Assembly (NCBI GenBank): GCA_009776995.1
Contig: WRMR01000001.1
Coordinates: 1-35,543, forward strand
From: Planctomycetaceae bacterium
Lineage (GTDB): Bacteria > Planctomycetota > Planctomycetia > Pirellulales > Thermoguttaceae
Direction of reading: 5' to 3'
Length of the DNA: 35,543 nucleotides
Positions 14,110-22,493 of the stretch are shown one piece after another; positions within the stretch are counted from its first letter, which is position 1; every line of letters begins with the position of its first letter. Under the pieces are notes generated by a model. The model ran no database searches. It was not told the origin of the DNA and was given only the letters and a program-made list of their open reading frames with translations. The position numbers and the translations under genes were made by a program.

Positions 14110-14862
14110 TTGAGACGTGCCATCATCAGTGACATTCACAGTAACCTCGAAGCCTTGGACGCGGTGCTGAAAGACATTGAGTTGCAAGGGGCGGACGAGA
14201 TTTTCTGTCTCGGCGATTCGGTCGGTTACGGTCCCAATCCGCTGGAGTGCATCGATTTGGTGATGGAAAAAGCCAAGGTCTGCCTGCTCGGAAATCACGA
14301 TCAGGCAACGCTTTTCGACCCGGAAGGCTTCAACATCGGGGCGGAACAGGCGATTTTCTGGACGCGGGACCAACTTGAGAATTTCCACGACCCCAAGGCG
14401 AACGCCCGCTGGGATTTTCTTGGAGCCTTGCCCCGCTCCTATCGGGTGGACGACTTTTTCTTTGTCCACGGCAGCCCCCGCAACCCGCTCAATGAGTACG
14501 TTTTTCAGGAAGATATCTTCGACGAGCGAAAAATGGACCGCCTTTTCGACATTGTGCCGCACTGCTCGTTTCAGGGACACACCCATGTCCCCGGCGTTTT
14601 CACCGAAGACCGCAAATTTTACACTCCCGCCGATATGGACATGGTTTACACCATCGAACCGGGATTCAAGGCCATGATCAATGTCGGTTCGGTCGGGCAG
14701 CCGCGAGACCACGATCAACGGGCCTGTTACGCCATCTGGGACGACGAAACGGGAACAGTCACCTATCGCCGCGTCGAGTATCACGTCAAAATCACCGTCG
14801 AGAAAATCCACCAGATGCCGGTTGACAGGTTTCTCGGCGACCGGTTGCTCGACGGAAAGTGA
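14110..14862 (+). CDS. Calcineurin-like metallophosphoesterase with a TTG start
   Basis: This is a 250-residue cytosolic protein of the YfcE/MJ0936-like phosphoesterase group. Metal-binding motifs in order: D8-I-H10, GDSVGYGPNP (35-44), GNHD (61-64), VHGSP with H120, and GHTHVP (156-161). The family normally begins right before the DIH motif, as in MRRAIISDIHSN; the only in-frame start that gives this is TTG 14110, because a stop lies at 14089-14091 and no ATG occurs before the motifs. There is no good Shine-Dalgarno, so translation may be weak. The substrate (phosphodiester, nucleotide or phosphoprotein) cannot be told. It stands alone, followed by GCAGAAT heptamers directly after its stop. 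Confidence 0.9.
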   Translation: MRRAIISDIHSNLEALDAVLKDIELQGADEIFCLGDSVGYGPNPLECIDLVMEKAKVCLLGNHDQATLFDPEGFNIGAEQAIFWTRDQLENFHDPKANARWDFLGALPRSYRVDDFFFVHGSPRNPLNEYVFQEDIFDERKMDRLFDIVPHCSFQGHTHVPGVFTEDRKFYTPADMDMVYTIEPGFKAMINVGSVGQPRDHDQRACYAIWDDETGTVTYRRVEYHVKITVEKIHQMPVDRFLGDRLLDGK

Positions 14863-14863
14863 G

Positions 14864-14895
14864 GCAGAATGCAGAATGCAGAATGCAGAATGCAC
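14864..14895 (+). repeat. Left array of four GCAGAAT heptamers
   Basis: Four perfect head-to-tail copies of GCAGAAT fill 14864-14891, followed by GCAC. The reverse complement of the same unit appears four times at 15417-15444 beyond the four-helix-bundle gene, so the two arrays form long terminal inverted repeats. GCACTTGCGC (14892-14901) also pairs with GTGCAAGTGC (14971-14980) with one mismatch. Confidence 0.85.
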
Positions 14896-15032
14896 TTGCG
14901 CAACTGGTGATTAAGGTGAAATAACGATATACGAAAACGAAAAAGGAAGTTTAGTGCAAAATAGAGTTATGTGCAAGTGCTGGTGAATGTTCCCTCATTC
15001 TGTATTTTCCATTTTGCATTCACTGGGTTACC

Positions 15033-15416
15033 ATGAAAGAATCCATACTTCGCGACAAAAGCTATGCGTTTGCCTTGCGAATAGTGAATCTGGCAAAGTA
15101 TTTGCAGACGAAAAAGCGCGAATTTATCCTTAGTAAACAGATACTTCGGAGTGGAACCGCTATTGGAGCATTGGTCAGAGAGTCTGAACGCGCAGAAAGT
15201 ACAGCGGATTTTGCTCACAAACTGAATATCGCGTTGAAAGAAGCCGACGAGACAGACTTTTGGCTTTCATTATTGAAAGACTCAGATTTTATGAATGAGA
15301 AATCTTACGTGAGCATTTCAAGAGATTGCCAGGAACTGATTTCCATTCTTGTTGCTTCCATCATAACAGCCAAGAAGAATGCCAAACGAAAAACACAGAA
15401 TGAGAACAAAGAATGA
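15033..15416 (+). CDS. Four-helix-bundle protein (23S rRNA intervening-sequence family)
   Basis: This is a 127-residue protein starting MKESILRDKSYAFALRIVNL. Four amphipathic helices are evident, with family signatures: KSYAFALRIVNLAKYL, the FILSKQILRSGTAIGALVRE turn, ESERAESTADFAHKLNIALK, EADETDFWLSLL, and a last helix with DCQELISILVASI. This is the TIGR02436-type family named after proteins encoded by 23S rRNA intervening sequences; related bundles include the Avd accessory protein of diversity-generating retroelements. The function is unknown. The gene is not in an rRNA here: it sits between phosphoesterase and yidC, framed by inverted GCAGAAT arrays. Just upstream of the start, ATTCTGTATTTTCCATTTTG is a degenerate heptamer series. 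There is no clear Shine-Dalgarno. Codon use looks AT-richer than its neighbours. Confidence 0.88.
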   Translation: MKESILRDKSYAFALRIVNLAKYLQTKKREFILSKQILRSGTAIGALVRESERAESTADFAHKLNIALKEADETDFWLSLLKDSDFMNEKSYVSISRDCQELISILVASIITAKKNAKRKTQNENKE

Positions 15417-15447
15417 ATTCTGCACTCTGCATTCTGCATTCTGCATT
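15417..15447 (+). repeat. Right array of ATTCTGC heptamers (inverted relative to left array)
   Basis: ATTCTGC, ACTCTGC, ATTCTGC and ATTCTGC follow each other from 15417 to 15444, then ATT. They begin at the base right after the TGA of the four-helix-bundle gene. ATTCTGC is the reverse complement of GCAGAAT, so the transcript could pair with the left array and enclose the whole gene. Confidence 0.85.
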
Positions 15448-15489
15448 ACCATATAACCACAAAGCCACACTTTTCATATTCCGTTCCCC

Positions 15490-18042
15490 ATGAACCAATT
15501 CGAGAACCCGAACGACCGTTACGCCGCGTCACAACGCCAGATGATCACGTTTATTTTTCTGATGGCGGCGGTTTTTCTTTTTTTGCAATGGATGCGACCG
15601 CCACAGCAGCCCAGGCAAGGGAACAATCCGGCGCAACAAACCGAAGATGATCCGGTGAACGCCCTTTTCAACGGTAACGAAACGACAGGCGATGACGCCG
15701 TTGAGACGCTTGATGTTCCGGTGTTTCCGGGTTCTTACGTAACACTCGGTTCGGCGGATCCGAAAAGTCCGTACAACATGCTTGTCACGCTGTCCAGCCG
15801 GGGAGCGACTGTGCGGCAGATCGACATGAACAAGCCGCAATATCGTGACACGCAAGACTCGACCGGCTGGATGGGACAGATCGTTGTTGAATTGGCCGAC
15901 ATGCCCGAATACGGTTGCCCGGTGCAGGTGGTCGGTCAGGGAACACCGGCGGAAGCGGCGGGACTACAGCCGGGCGACGTGATTGTCCAATTCAACAACA
16001 CGGACATTGCGTCGTTTGAGGATTTGCGAAAAGCCCTGCTTGCAACGAAGCCGAATCAAACCTGCAAGTTGACCGTCCAACGTGCTGAAGCCGAAGTCAA
16101 ACTGGAAGTCAGGCTGACACAAGCTCCTCTGTCGATTGTGCGACCGGAAACGCCGGTGACCGACTTCGAGTCCTACAAGAATCTGACCGGCTTGCACGCT
16201 TACGATGCAGAAACGCAACCGCCGCTGTCGTTCGCGATGACATTCGAGCGGATCGACAGTGCTGAGTTGCCGATGCCTCTGTGTCTCCGCCCCGCCCGGG
16301 ATGACCAGGACTTTGACAGCCGTCCGGCACGATTTGGGCAGGACACGCCGCGCGACACCGGCATCGAAAACGAACTGCCAGGCGTCAAGCTCCGCTCGGA
16401 TCACTGGAAACTCGAATCAGTCGATGAAAACGAAGTGGTTTTTTTGCAATATATTCCCAAGTCGCGGCTGGAGGTGCGAAAGACCTATCGTTTGGAAAAA
16501 ACCGCGAATGACGCCGACCCCGGTTATGCCCTGACACTCAAAATTGACATCAAAAATACCGGGGAACGGGAGCGTAAAGTTGCCTACCTGCTTGACGGTC
16601 CGTCGGGATTGCCGATTCAGGGTGCCTGGTATGCGGCCGGCCGCAAAACCGGTCCCGGCTGGTCGGGCTACGGAATGCGGGATATTGTCTATCAACTCCA
16701 TGACAAGCCTTCCGATGTTCTGACATGCAACAAGATTGCTGCCGACAAACACGACAAAATTGCGGTTGACCTTGCAACCCGCCGAAAACTGCTGGATTAT
16801 ATCGGCGTCGATACGCAGTATTTTCAATGCACGATGATCACAGACCGGGAGGACTTGGAGGAATCGAATCTCGAATACGTCGTCCCCATGCGGGTTGGCA
16901 CATTCACGAAAGCTTGGCCTGTTGTCACAAATGTGTCGTTTCGGCTTGTCAGTGCCGAAAAAACATTGCAACCGGAGGAAACGCTCTCGCACGAGTACAA
17001 AATTTTCGCCGGCCCGAAACAACCGGAGACGCTGGAAGCCTACGGATTGCGCGACACCTTGTACTACGGCTGGTTTGCCTGGTTCGTCAAGCCGTTGCTT
17101 TGGCTGTTGCACGTGTTCCATTTTTTCATTCGCAGCTATGCACTGGCGATCATCCTGCTGACCATCGTGGTGCGATTGCTCCTTTATCGCTTGAACCGCA
17201 AGCAGATGCTCAGCATGATGCGCATGCAGGAAATGAAACCGGAAATGGAGAAAATCACCGAAAAATACAAGGACGACATGCAGGAACGCTCGAAGGCATT
17301 GCAGGAATTGTACCGGAAACACAATTTCAATCCGCTTTCGGGCTGTTTGCCGATGCTGATCCAGTTGCCGATTTTGGTCGCGCTGTACAAGGCACTTTCG
17401 GTCGATGTCGAGTTGTACGGTGCCTCACTGCTGGGAAGCGGCGTTCGCTGGTGTTCCGACATGGCCGCCCCGGACCGGCTTTGGGATTGGAGTAACCTCT
17501 GGATTTCCCTGGGCTGGACGAGTTTCAATAACGGGTACAACATGTTTGCGCTCGGCCCGTACCTGAACGTGCTGCCGGTCATCACGATTATCCTGTTTCT
17601 CGTGCAACAGTCCGTCATGATGCCTCCGCCGACCACCGATCAGGAAAAACAAATGCGCACGATGATGAAATTCATGATGATCTTTATGGCCTTCATGTTT
17701 TTCAAAGTGCCGAGCGGTTTGTGTATTTATTTTATCGCCAGTTCGCTCTGGGGCTTTGCCGAGAAGAGATTTCTGCCGAAACCCAAACCGGTAAGCGCGT
17801 CCGACGGCACATCTCCGCCGCCGGCTGAAGTGACCGTGACCGACCGCAAATACCCTGTTCGCCCGGTCGATGACCGCGAATCGAAAAAGAAAAAGAAGCA
17901 CAAGCAGTCGCCGACCAACGAAGACGAGCCGCAGGGTTTTTGGCAGGAGATCAAATCCCGCTGGAAACGGGTTCTCGAAGAAGCCCAACATCGCCCCGGT
18001 GACTCCCAAAAACCGGGACGAAGACGGACGCGGAAGAAGTAG
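15490..18042 (+). CDS. yidC: Membrane protein insertase YidC with an inserted PDZ domain
   Basis: YidC inserts and folds inner-membrane proteins, alone or with SecYEG. This one has 850 residues against about 540-600 in most Gram-negatives. Layout: first transmembrane helix (about 18-36), a glutamine/asparagine-rich linker, a periplasmic domain interrupted at about 142-212 by a PDZ domain (GQGTPAEAAGLQPGDVIVQF, then KLTVQRAEAEVKLEVRLTQA), the rest of the P1-like domain to about 510, then the conserved insertase core (526-765) with ALAIILLTIVVRLLLYRLNR, a helical hairpin with MKPEMEKITEKYKDDMQERS, GCLPMLIQLPILVALYKAL and VPSGLCIYFIASSLWG. The core keeps R in TIVVR, the hydrophilic-groove arginine. 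The tail is strongly basic (KKKKKHK), fitting ribosome contact. The PDZ insertion suggests a built-in peptide-binding or quality-control function; that is inference. Confidence 0.95.
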   Translation: MNQFENPNDRYAASQRQMITFIFLMAAVFLFLQWMRPPQQPRQGNNPAQQTEDDPVNALFNGNETTGDDAVETLDVPVFPGSYVTLGSADPKSPYNMLVTLSSRGATVRQIDMNKPQYRDTQDSTGWMGQIVVELADMPEYGCPVQVVGQGTPAEAAGLQPGDVIVQFNNTDIASFEDLRKALLATKPNQTCKLTVQRAEAEVKLEVRLTQAPLSIVRPETPVTDFESYKNLTGLHAYDAETQPPLSFAMTFERIDSAELPMPLCLRPARDDQDFDSRPARFGQDTPRDTGIENELPGVKLRSDHWKLESVDENEVVFLQYIPKSRLEVRKTYRLEKTANDADPGYALTLKIDIKNTGERERKVAYLLDGPSGLPIQGAWYAAGRKTGPGWSGYGMRDIVYQLHDKPSDVLTCNKIAADKHDKIAVDLATRRKLLDYIGVDTQYFQCTMITDREDLEESNLEYVVPMRVGTFTKAWPVVTNVSFRLVSAEKTLQPEETLSHEYKIFAGPKQPETLEAYGLRDTLYYGWFAWFVKPLLWLLHVFHFFIRSYALAIILLTIVVRLLLYRLNRKQMLSMMRMQEMKPEMEKITEKYKDDMQERSKALQELYRKHNFNPLSGCLPMLIQLPILVALYKALSVDVELYGASLLGSGVRWCSDMAAPDRLWDWSNLWISLGWTSFNNGYNMFALGPYLNVLPVITIILFLVQQSVMMPPPTTDQEKQMRTMMKFMMIFMAFMFFKVPSGLCIYFIASSLWGFAEKRFLPKPKPVSASDGTSPPPAEVTVTDRKYPVRPVDDRESKKKKKHKQSPTNEDEPQGFWQEIKSRWKRVLEEAQHRPGDSQKPGRRRTRKK

Positions 18043-18076
18043 CAAACATTTCAGCGGATGATTTGCCAAAGTGGTC

Positions 18077-18105
18077 TTGAACGTGCCGAAAACTCTTGCT
18101 ATAAC
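18077..18105 (+). promoter_or_regulatory. Sigma70-like promoter upstream of the MBL-fold gene
   Basis: TTGAAC (18077-18082), a 17-bp spacer and TATAAC (18100-18105, five of six). It lies in the 116-bp gap after yidC, about 54 bp before the start of the next gene. Confidence 0.5.
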
Positions 18106-18158
18106 GTTTTCTTAGCCGTTCACGATTTTTCAACTTACCCCTTTCCTGGAAATGACTG

Positions 18159-19073
18159 ATGATGACTGTGACACGACGACAATTCATGGCAACCGCTGCG
18201 GCGGTTGGAACTTTTGGTGCCGTTCCCGTTTGGGCTTCGGCGTCAAGCACTGATTTTACACTCTGGCAAATTCCGTTGCACCAGACGCAAACGCAGGGAA
18301 ATTCCTACGTGTTTCAAATGAACGACGGCAAAGTCGTCGTCATGGACGGCGGGGTTGCGCAGGAAGCCGGCTATCTGCGGGGTTTTCTGGGGGCATTGGG
18401 GAACGAGGTGGAAGCCTGGTTCATCTCCCATCCGCACAGTGACCATATCGGGGCCTGCAATGAAATTCTCAAGAATCCCGACGGCATTCAAATCAAAACC
18501 ATTTACCACTCTGAGTTCTCGAAAGACTTTTACGCCAAGGTCGAACCGGGCAGCCGGGAGTTGACCGAAGAGTTTTACGCGAATTTGAGAAAACCGGACT
18601 GGCAAGAAGCAGACTCCTCAGTTGTTGATGTGACCGAACCGGGCTTGACGGTAAAAATCGGTCAAACACATTTCAAAATTCTCGACGTGAAGGATGAAAG
18701 CGTCACGAATAACGCCTACAATAATTCCTGCATGGTCATTCGGGTTTGGGATGACGCGAGGTCCGTCGTTTTCCTTGGTGACGCCGGTGTCGAACAGGGG
18801 GACCGGCTTCTGAACGGCCCGTTCCGCAAGGAACTCGACTGCGATTTTCTCCAACTGGCGCATCACGGCCAAAGGGGGGTTCGCAAGGAGTTTTATCGTG
18901 CCATCAAGTTCAACGCCTGTCTCTGGCCGACGCCCCTTTGGCTTTACAATAACGACGCCGGAAAGGGGTTTAACACACATACCTGGGAGACTGTGGAAAT
19001 TCGCAACCTGATGGATGAACTCGGCATTGAAAAGCATTTCATCGGATGGCAGGGACTTGGGGTCGTCCGATGA
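18159..19073 (+). CDS. Tat-exported metallo-beta-lactamase-fold hydrolase
   Basis: This 304-residue protein has a twin-arginine leader (TRRQFMATAAAVGTFGA, residues 5-21), so it is probably exported folded with its metals. The MBL-fold signature is H91-P-H93-S-D95-H96 followed by IG, with a preceding strand KVVVMDGG. Later metal ligands are in VVFLGDAG and LAHHGQRG. The AHHG ending and the sequence spacing resemble the ComEC-type competence-protein hydrolase domain family rather than beta-lactamases. The substrate is unknown. Two ATG codons overlap at 18159 and 18162. The gene appears to have its own promoter and is followed by a 311-bp gap. Confidence 0.85.
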   Translation: MMTVTRRQFMATAAAVGTFGAVPVWASASSTDFTLWQIPLHQTQTQGNSYVFQMNDGKVVVMDGGVAQEAGYLRGFLGALGNEVEAWFISHPHSDHIGACNEILKNPDGIQIKTIYHSEFSKDFYAKVEPGSRELTEEFYANLRKPDWQEADSSVVDVTEPGLTVKIGQTHFKILDVKDESVTNNAYNNSCMVIRVWDDARSVVFLGDAGVEQGDRLLNGPFRKELDCDFLQLAHHGQRGVRKEFYRAIKFNACLWPTPLWLYNNDAGKGFNTHTWETVEIRNLMDELGIEKHFIGWQGLGVVR

Positions 19074-19184
19074 ATCATTGGATTGATTGCGTAACAGTGC
19101 CGCAATCGTAAGATTACACAAATGGTACGCGTTCATGGTTTTTTTCTCAACATCTGGCACGAAGAAAATGATCGGAAAGAATTT

Positions 19185-19290
19185 TCTCGCAGAAATCGCT
19201 GAGGACGCAGAGAATTTTTTCCTGCGTCCAAGACGTTGGGGTTAAACACCTTTGCGGCCTCTGCGCCCTTTGGGAGAAAAAATCCTTCAT
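19185..19290. repeat. Degenerate GCAGAGACGCAGAG-type intergenic inverted repeat
   Basis: The left part reads TTCTCGCAGAAATCGCTGAG followed by GACGCAGAGAA. The right part reads CCTTTGCGGCCTCTGCGCCC followed by TTTGGGAGAAA. Together they are an imperfect inverted pair of the CTCTGCG/CGCAGAG kind found between genes in many bacteria (from memory). The rest of the gap 19074-19384 shows no gene, promoter or RNA that I can support. Confidence 0.55.
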
Positions 19291-19384
19291 GCCTTCATAG
19301 TGAATACTTCGTGAATGGTTATCGCAAATGCACTCCGGTGGAGCGTAACCGCTTCCATGCTCAAAGGAAGGCACAGATTTTCAA

Positions 19385-19660
19385 ATGATGCAACTCATTT
19401 CCGAAGGCAAACTGTATTGGTGGCTCCCTCTGGTGTATCTCGCAATTGGTTTGGCTGTCGGAATCCTCGTTGCGAATTACTTGTTCCGGGATGTGTCCTG
19501 GTACCATCTGATAACGAGCAAGTCCCTCGTAAGCTGGACAGCAAAAGGCGAAATGCGACACAACGCGTTTGAACGGTATTTGGAAACCATCGTCTTGCCG
19601 ACCCTCATCGTTTGGGTGGTTTTGATTTATTGCACCATCCGTTACGTGAGAGGTTTTTAA
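19385..19660 (+). CDS. Small two-helix membrane protein
   Basis: This 91-residue protein starts MMQLISEGKLYWWLPLVYLA. One transmembrane segment lies at about 12-34 (LPLVYLAIGLAVGILVANYL), then a polar region with two tryptophans (SWYHLITSKSLVSWTAKGEM), then a second segment at about 68-86 (IVLPTLIVWVVLIYCTIRYV). No family is recognised. AAGGAAGG lies about 14 bases upstream, too far for a strong site; ATG 19388 is an alternative start. It precedes the transglutaminase gene on the same strand. Confidence 0.55.
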   Translation: MMQLISEGKLYWWLPLVYLAIGLAVGILVANYLFRDVSWYHLITSKSLVSWTAKGEMRHNAFERYLETIVLPTLIVWVVLIYCTIRYVRGF

Positions 19661-19727
19661 CAGGTTTTCGCGGGATGTGGGAAACCACTTGCGCTGGGAT
19701 ACCTTGCGTGAAAAAGTGAAAACCCTC

Positions 19728-19756
19728 TTGTGTCCGACCCGCCAAACAGGTACAAT
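19728..19756 (+). promoter_or_regulatory. Possible promoter of the transglutaminase-like gene
   Basis: TTGTGT (19728-19733), a 17-bp spacer and TACAAT (19751-19756, five of six). The -35 match is only moderate. The start of the gene lies about 44 bp downstream. Confidence 0.4.
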
Positions 19757-19799
19757 GCAATGATTCCTGAAGCATTTGAATCTTTCTTTGAGTGCCTGC

Positions 19800-22355
19800 A
19801 TGATGAAACTCGAACAGTATATTGCCCTGCATTTGGCCTTCATCGTTTGTCTCAGTTCGTACATGCTGGGCATGGGACAGGGTGATGTTGTCCTGCCGAT
19901 ACTCACACTCATTGCGGCAAGTGTCAGTCTCTGGGTCACGGACTTTCAGAAGTGGTTTTTCATTGGTCCCATCCTCAGCAATGTCCTCATCCTGGTCATA
20001 TTACTTGCCTCGGTCGGATACCTGATTCAGGCGTTCGACGCAACGTTCGGCGGCAGCCTCTTTTCCATTGCCATTCTCCGGGTACTCGTATTTTTCCAAT
20101 GGGTTCTCCTGTTCCGCAAGAAGGAGAACCGCGTCTGTTGGAACATCATGTCGGTTTCGTTTCTCGAAGTGATCGTTGCAACGGTGTTCCAGCAGACGGC
20201 TGTTTTCGGCCTGTTTGTCGTGCTGTATCTGTTTGCCGGCCTGACCGTCGTAACGTTGATGCACTTGAACCGCGACCGAATCCATTTCACGCAACACATT
20301 TTCCTGCGTTCCCTGTTTCGGGTGAAGTGGAAAGAGAAGGTTTCGTCAGGGAAAACATCCCCTGTCCGGGAAACCCCGTCACGCTGGCCTTTGGCCAATG
20401 AAAAAGCGTCATTTTCCGGCAGCGCGGCCAACCTTGGCGGCATGATCGGCATTGGCCGCGAATTTTACTATCGGCTGGTCGTTACGACGATTGCTTCGCT
20501 GGTTGTCGGCCTGTTGATTTTCTTTCTGACGCCACGGCAGGATTTCCGCATCTCTTCGCTCGAAATGCAGCGGGAAAACTGGCGCAGCCCGGCGGCCGCC
20601 GGCTTTCTGAATGCCGTGGGGTTCGCGCAGGAAATCCGGCTCGGCTCGCTCGGAACGGTTCTCGACAATCCCACAGAGATTATGAATGTGACGTTCTCGC
20701 AGCTTGAGGATGACGCACCGCCGGAAGCATCGGGGGAAACCGAGTACACGGCCATCAGCAACCGTTCGGTCTATTTTCGCGGGCTGGCATTGCAAAACTA
20801 CGCACGGGGCCGCTGGAGCAGCGACGATTTGCGGCACTATCCCAATCAAGTTGTACGTGGGCCGTTGGGAAGCAATCCGTCGCCCGGCATTCCCATGTTC
20901 CAGGATTCCGTGGATTTTCCGATTGACAGCGTGGTTGTCACGTCTCAGCTTCCGGCTGCAGTTCCTCTTCCGCAAGAGCGGGCCGAATTGCGATTTCAGC
21001 CCGGCACACAGCTTGTTTATGTCCAATGCGATTACCTTGCCGAAGCCCAGGAAACTTTTTTTGCGGTCTGGCCGTATTTCTTTTTGAACACTCGGGCAGG
21101 CGGGAGGGTGAGTTTCGTTCAGGATCGCATCGTCCGTCCGCAAACATACAATTCCCGAAGGAATCCCGCGTTTCGTTTTTTGACCTATTCGTTCCGTCAC
21201 GGAGATCAGCTTGACTTGATCCCGTGTCAGGAGCCGGTCGATCTGCACTCGCTCCTCGCGTTCGATGACGCGGCACTGCCCACCGTCGCTCAGACGGCGC
21301 AGCAATGGGATATTTCAACACGCGACAGGGGATTGATCGAACGGGCAAAAAATCTGGAAAACCGTCTTATGTCCGACGAGCGTTTTTATTACGCGTTGGG
21401 GGGAATTGCCCGCAGTGCAACACTCGACCCGCTGGAAGATTTTGTGCGTGATCATCCCGGCGGTCACTGCGAGTATTTTGCCGGCGCGTTGGCCATGATG
21501 TTGCGTAAGATCGGCATTCCGGTACGCGTGATTGTCGGTTATCGCCTTGATACCGACGCAGGAAATCAGGTCAAGGGGCGTTATGTGGTGCGGGAGTCGG
21601 ACGCGCACTCTTGGGTCGAGGCATATATTCCGCCGCACGAAATTCCCGAATCGCTCCGCAACGGCCCTCATGCCGACTGGTGGGGACGCGGCGGCTGGTT
21701 GCGGCTCGACCCGACCGCCCCCTTGCGCGACGTCATGGCGCAAACCGGTTTCTGGGCGTCCCTGAAATACCGCGCAACGAGCTTCTGGAACGATTACGTC
21801 ATCAATTTTAACGCCGCCCGCCAGGAAGGGGCGATTTATTTGCCCGTCGCCGATTTCTTCACGTCGATGAAAGCACGCTTTTTCGACGCACAATACTGGA
21901 AAACCATCGGTCGTGCCGTCCAACACCGTTATGTCGAAATTTTCCGGTCCTTGCGTCAGGGAAACTGGCAGGGGAACGACTTGGTGCTGCTCGGCATTCC
22001 CATTGTTCTCGTTGTGGCCATTGGCTACGTCGTTTACCGGGTGGTACGGCGTGTGATTCGCGAAGTCCATGGCCGCAGACTGATCCGCGAACAACGCCAG
22101 CGACTCGTGACAGTCGAATTTTACCGGCGGTTTGAACGCATCATGCAAAAGCTCAACCTCACTCGCGTATCCACCGAAACCCAGCGCGAGTTCGCCCGTC
22201 GCTGCGTCCCGGAATTTGTGCCGATGGCCGATCTGCCCGTGCATGTGGCGGAAACGTTTTACCGCGTCCGTTACGGCAACATAACACTGACGCCAGGCGA
22301 AGCCGACGAAATTCATGCCATTTTGACGCGGCTTGAAACTGTGGTTCCTGTCTGA
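19800..22355 (+). CDS. TgpA-like membrane transglutaminase-domain protein
   Basis: This 851-residue protein has about six N-terminal transmembrane helices (within residues 8-160), a cytoplasmic linker, a further helix near 220-240 (VVTTIASLVVGLLIFFLTPR), a long extracytoplasmic region with the transglutaminase core, and a last membrane helix near 735-755 (VLLGIPIVLVVAIGYVVYRV) before a cytosolic tail. The papain-like triad is visible: C557 in GGHCEYFAGALAMMLR, H603 in DAHSWVEAYIP and D637 in LRLDPTAP. The layout matches DUF3488/TgpA proteins, which are often coded with MoxR ATPases and DUF58 proteins; neither is present here. The frame is open from a TTG at 19776, but ATG 19800 or 19803 is more likely. 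The natural substrate is unknown. Confidence 0.88.
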   Translation: MMKLEQYIALHLAFIVCLSSYMLGMGQGDVVLPILTLIAASVSLWVTDFQKWFFIGPILSNVLILVILLASVGYLIQAFDATFGGSLFSIAILRVLVFFQWVLLFRKKENRVCWNIMSVSFLEVIVATVFQQTAVFGLFVVLYLFAGLTVVTLMHLNRDRIHFTQHIFLRSLFRVKWKEKVSSGKTSPVRETPSRWPLANEKASFSGSAANLGGMIGIGREFYYRLVVTTIASLVVGLLIFFLTPRQDFRISSLEMQRENWRSPAAAGFLNAVGFAQEIRLGSLGTVLDNPTEIMNVTFSQLEDDAPPEASGETEYTAISNRSVYFRGLALQNYARGRWSSDDLRHYPNQVVRGPLGSNPSPGIPMFQDSVDFPIDSVVVTSQLPAAVPLPQERAELRFQPGTQLVYVQCDYLAEAQETFFAVWPYFFLNTRAGGRVSFVQDRIVRPQTYNSRRNPAFRFLTYSFRHGDQLDLIPCQEPVDLHSLLAFDDAALPTVAQTAQQWDISTRDRGLIERAKNLENRLMSDERFYYALGGIARSATLDPLEDFVRDHPGGHCEYFAGALAMMLRKIGIPVRVIVGYRLDTDAGNQVKGRYVVRESDAHSWVEAYIPPHEIPESLRNGPHADWWGRGGWLRLDPTAPLRDVMAQTGFWASLKYRATSFWNDYVINFNAARQEGAIYLPVADFFTSMKARFFDAQYWKTIGRAVQHRYVEIFRSLRQGNWQGNDLVLLGIPIVLVVAIGYVVYRVVRRVIREVHGRRLIREQRQRLVTVEFYRRFERIMQKLNLTRVSTETQREFARRCVPEFVPMADLPVHVAETFYRVRYGNITLTPGEADEIHAILTRLETVVPV

Positions 22356-22377
22356 ATTAGAGAGTTTGAACAGGGTA

Positions 22378-22441
22378 TTTTCAAGATTGAGAAGATGAAC
22401 GTGGTTGTTTTTCTTGAAAAGCGTGAAGATTCCGGTACAAT
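22378..22441 (+). promoter_or_regulatory. Inverted repeat and promoter upstream of the ExbB-like gene
   Basis: TTTTCAAGA (22378-22386) and TCTTGAAAA (22412-22420) form a perfect 9-bp inverted repeat. Its right arm contains the -35 box TTGAAA (22414-22419), followed after 16 bp by TACAAT (22436-22441). This is either a regulated promoter with an operator over the -35 box, or a terminator of the upstream gene beside an unrelated promoter. Confidence 0.45.
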
Positions 22442-22493
22442 TACACCCAGGTGCGGTGTGATCATGACATCATAAAAATTCGTGGTTTTGACA

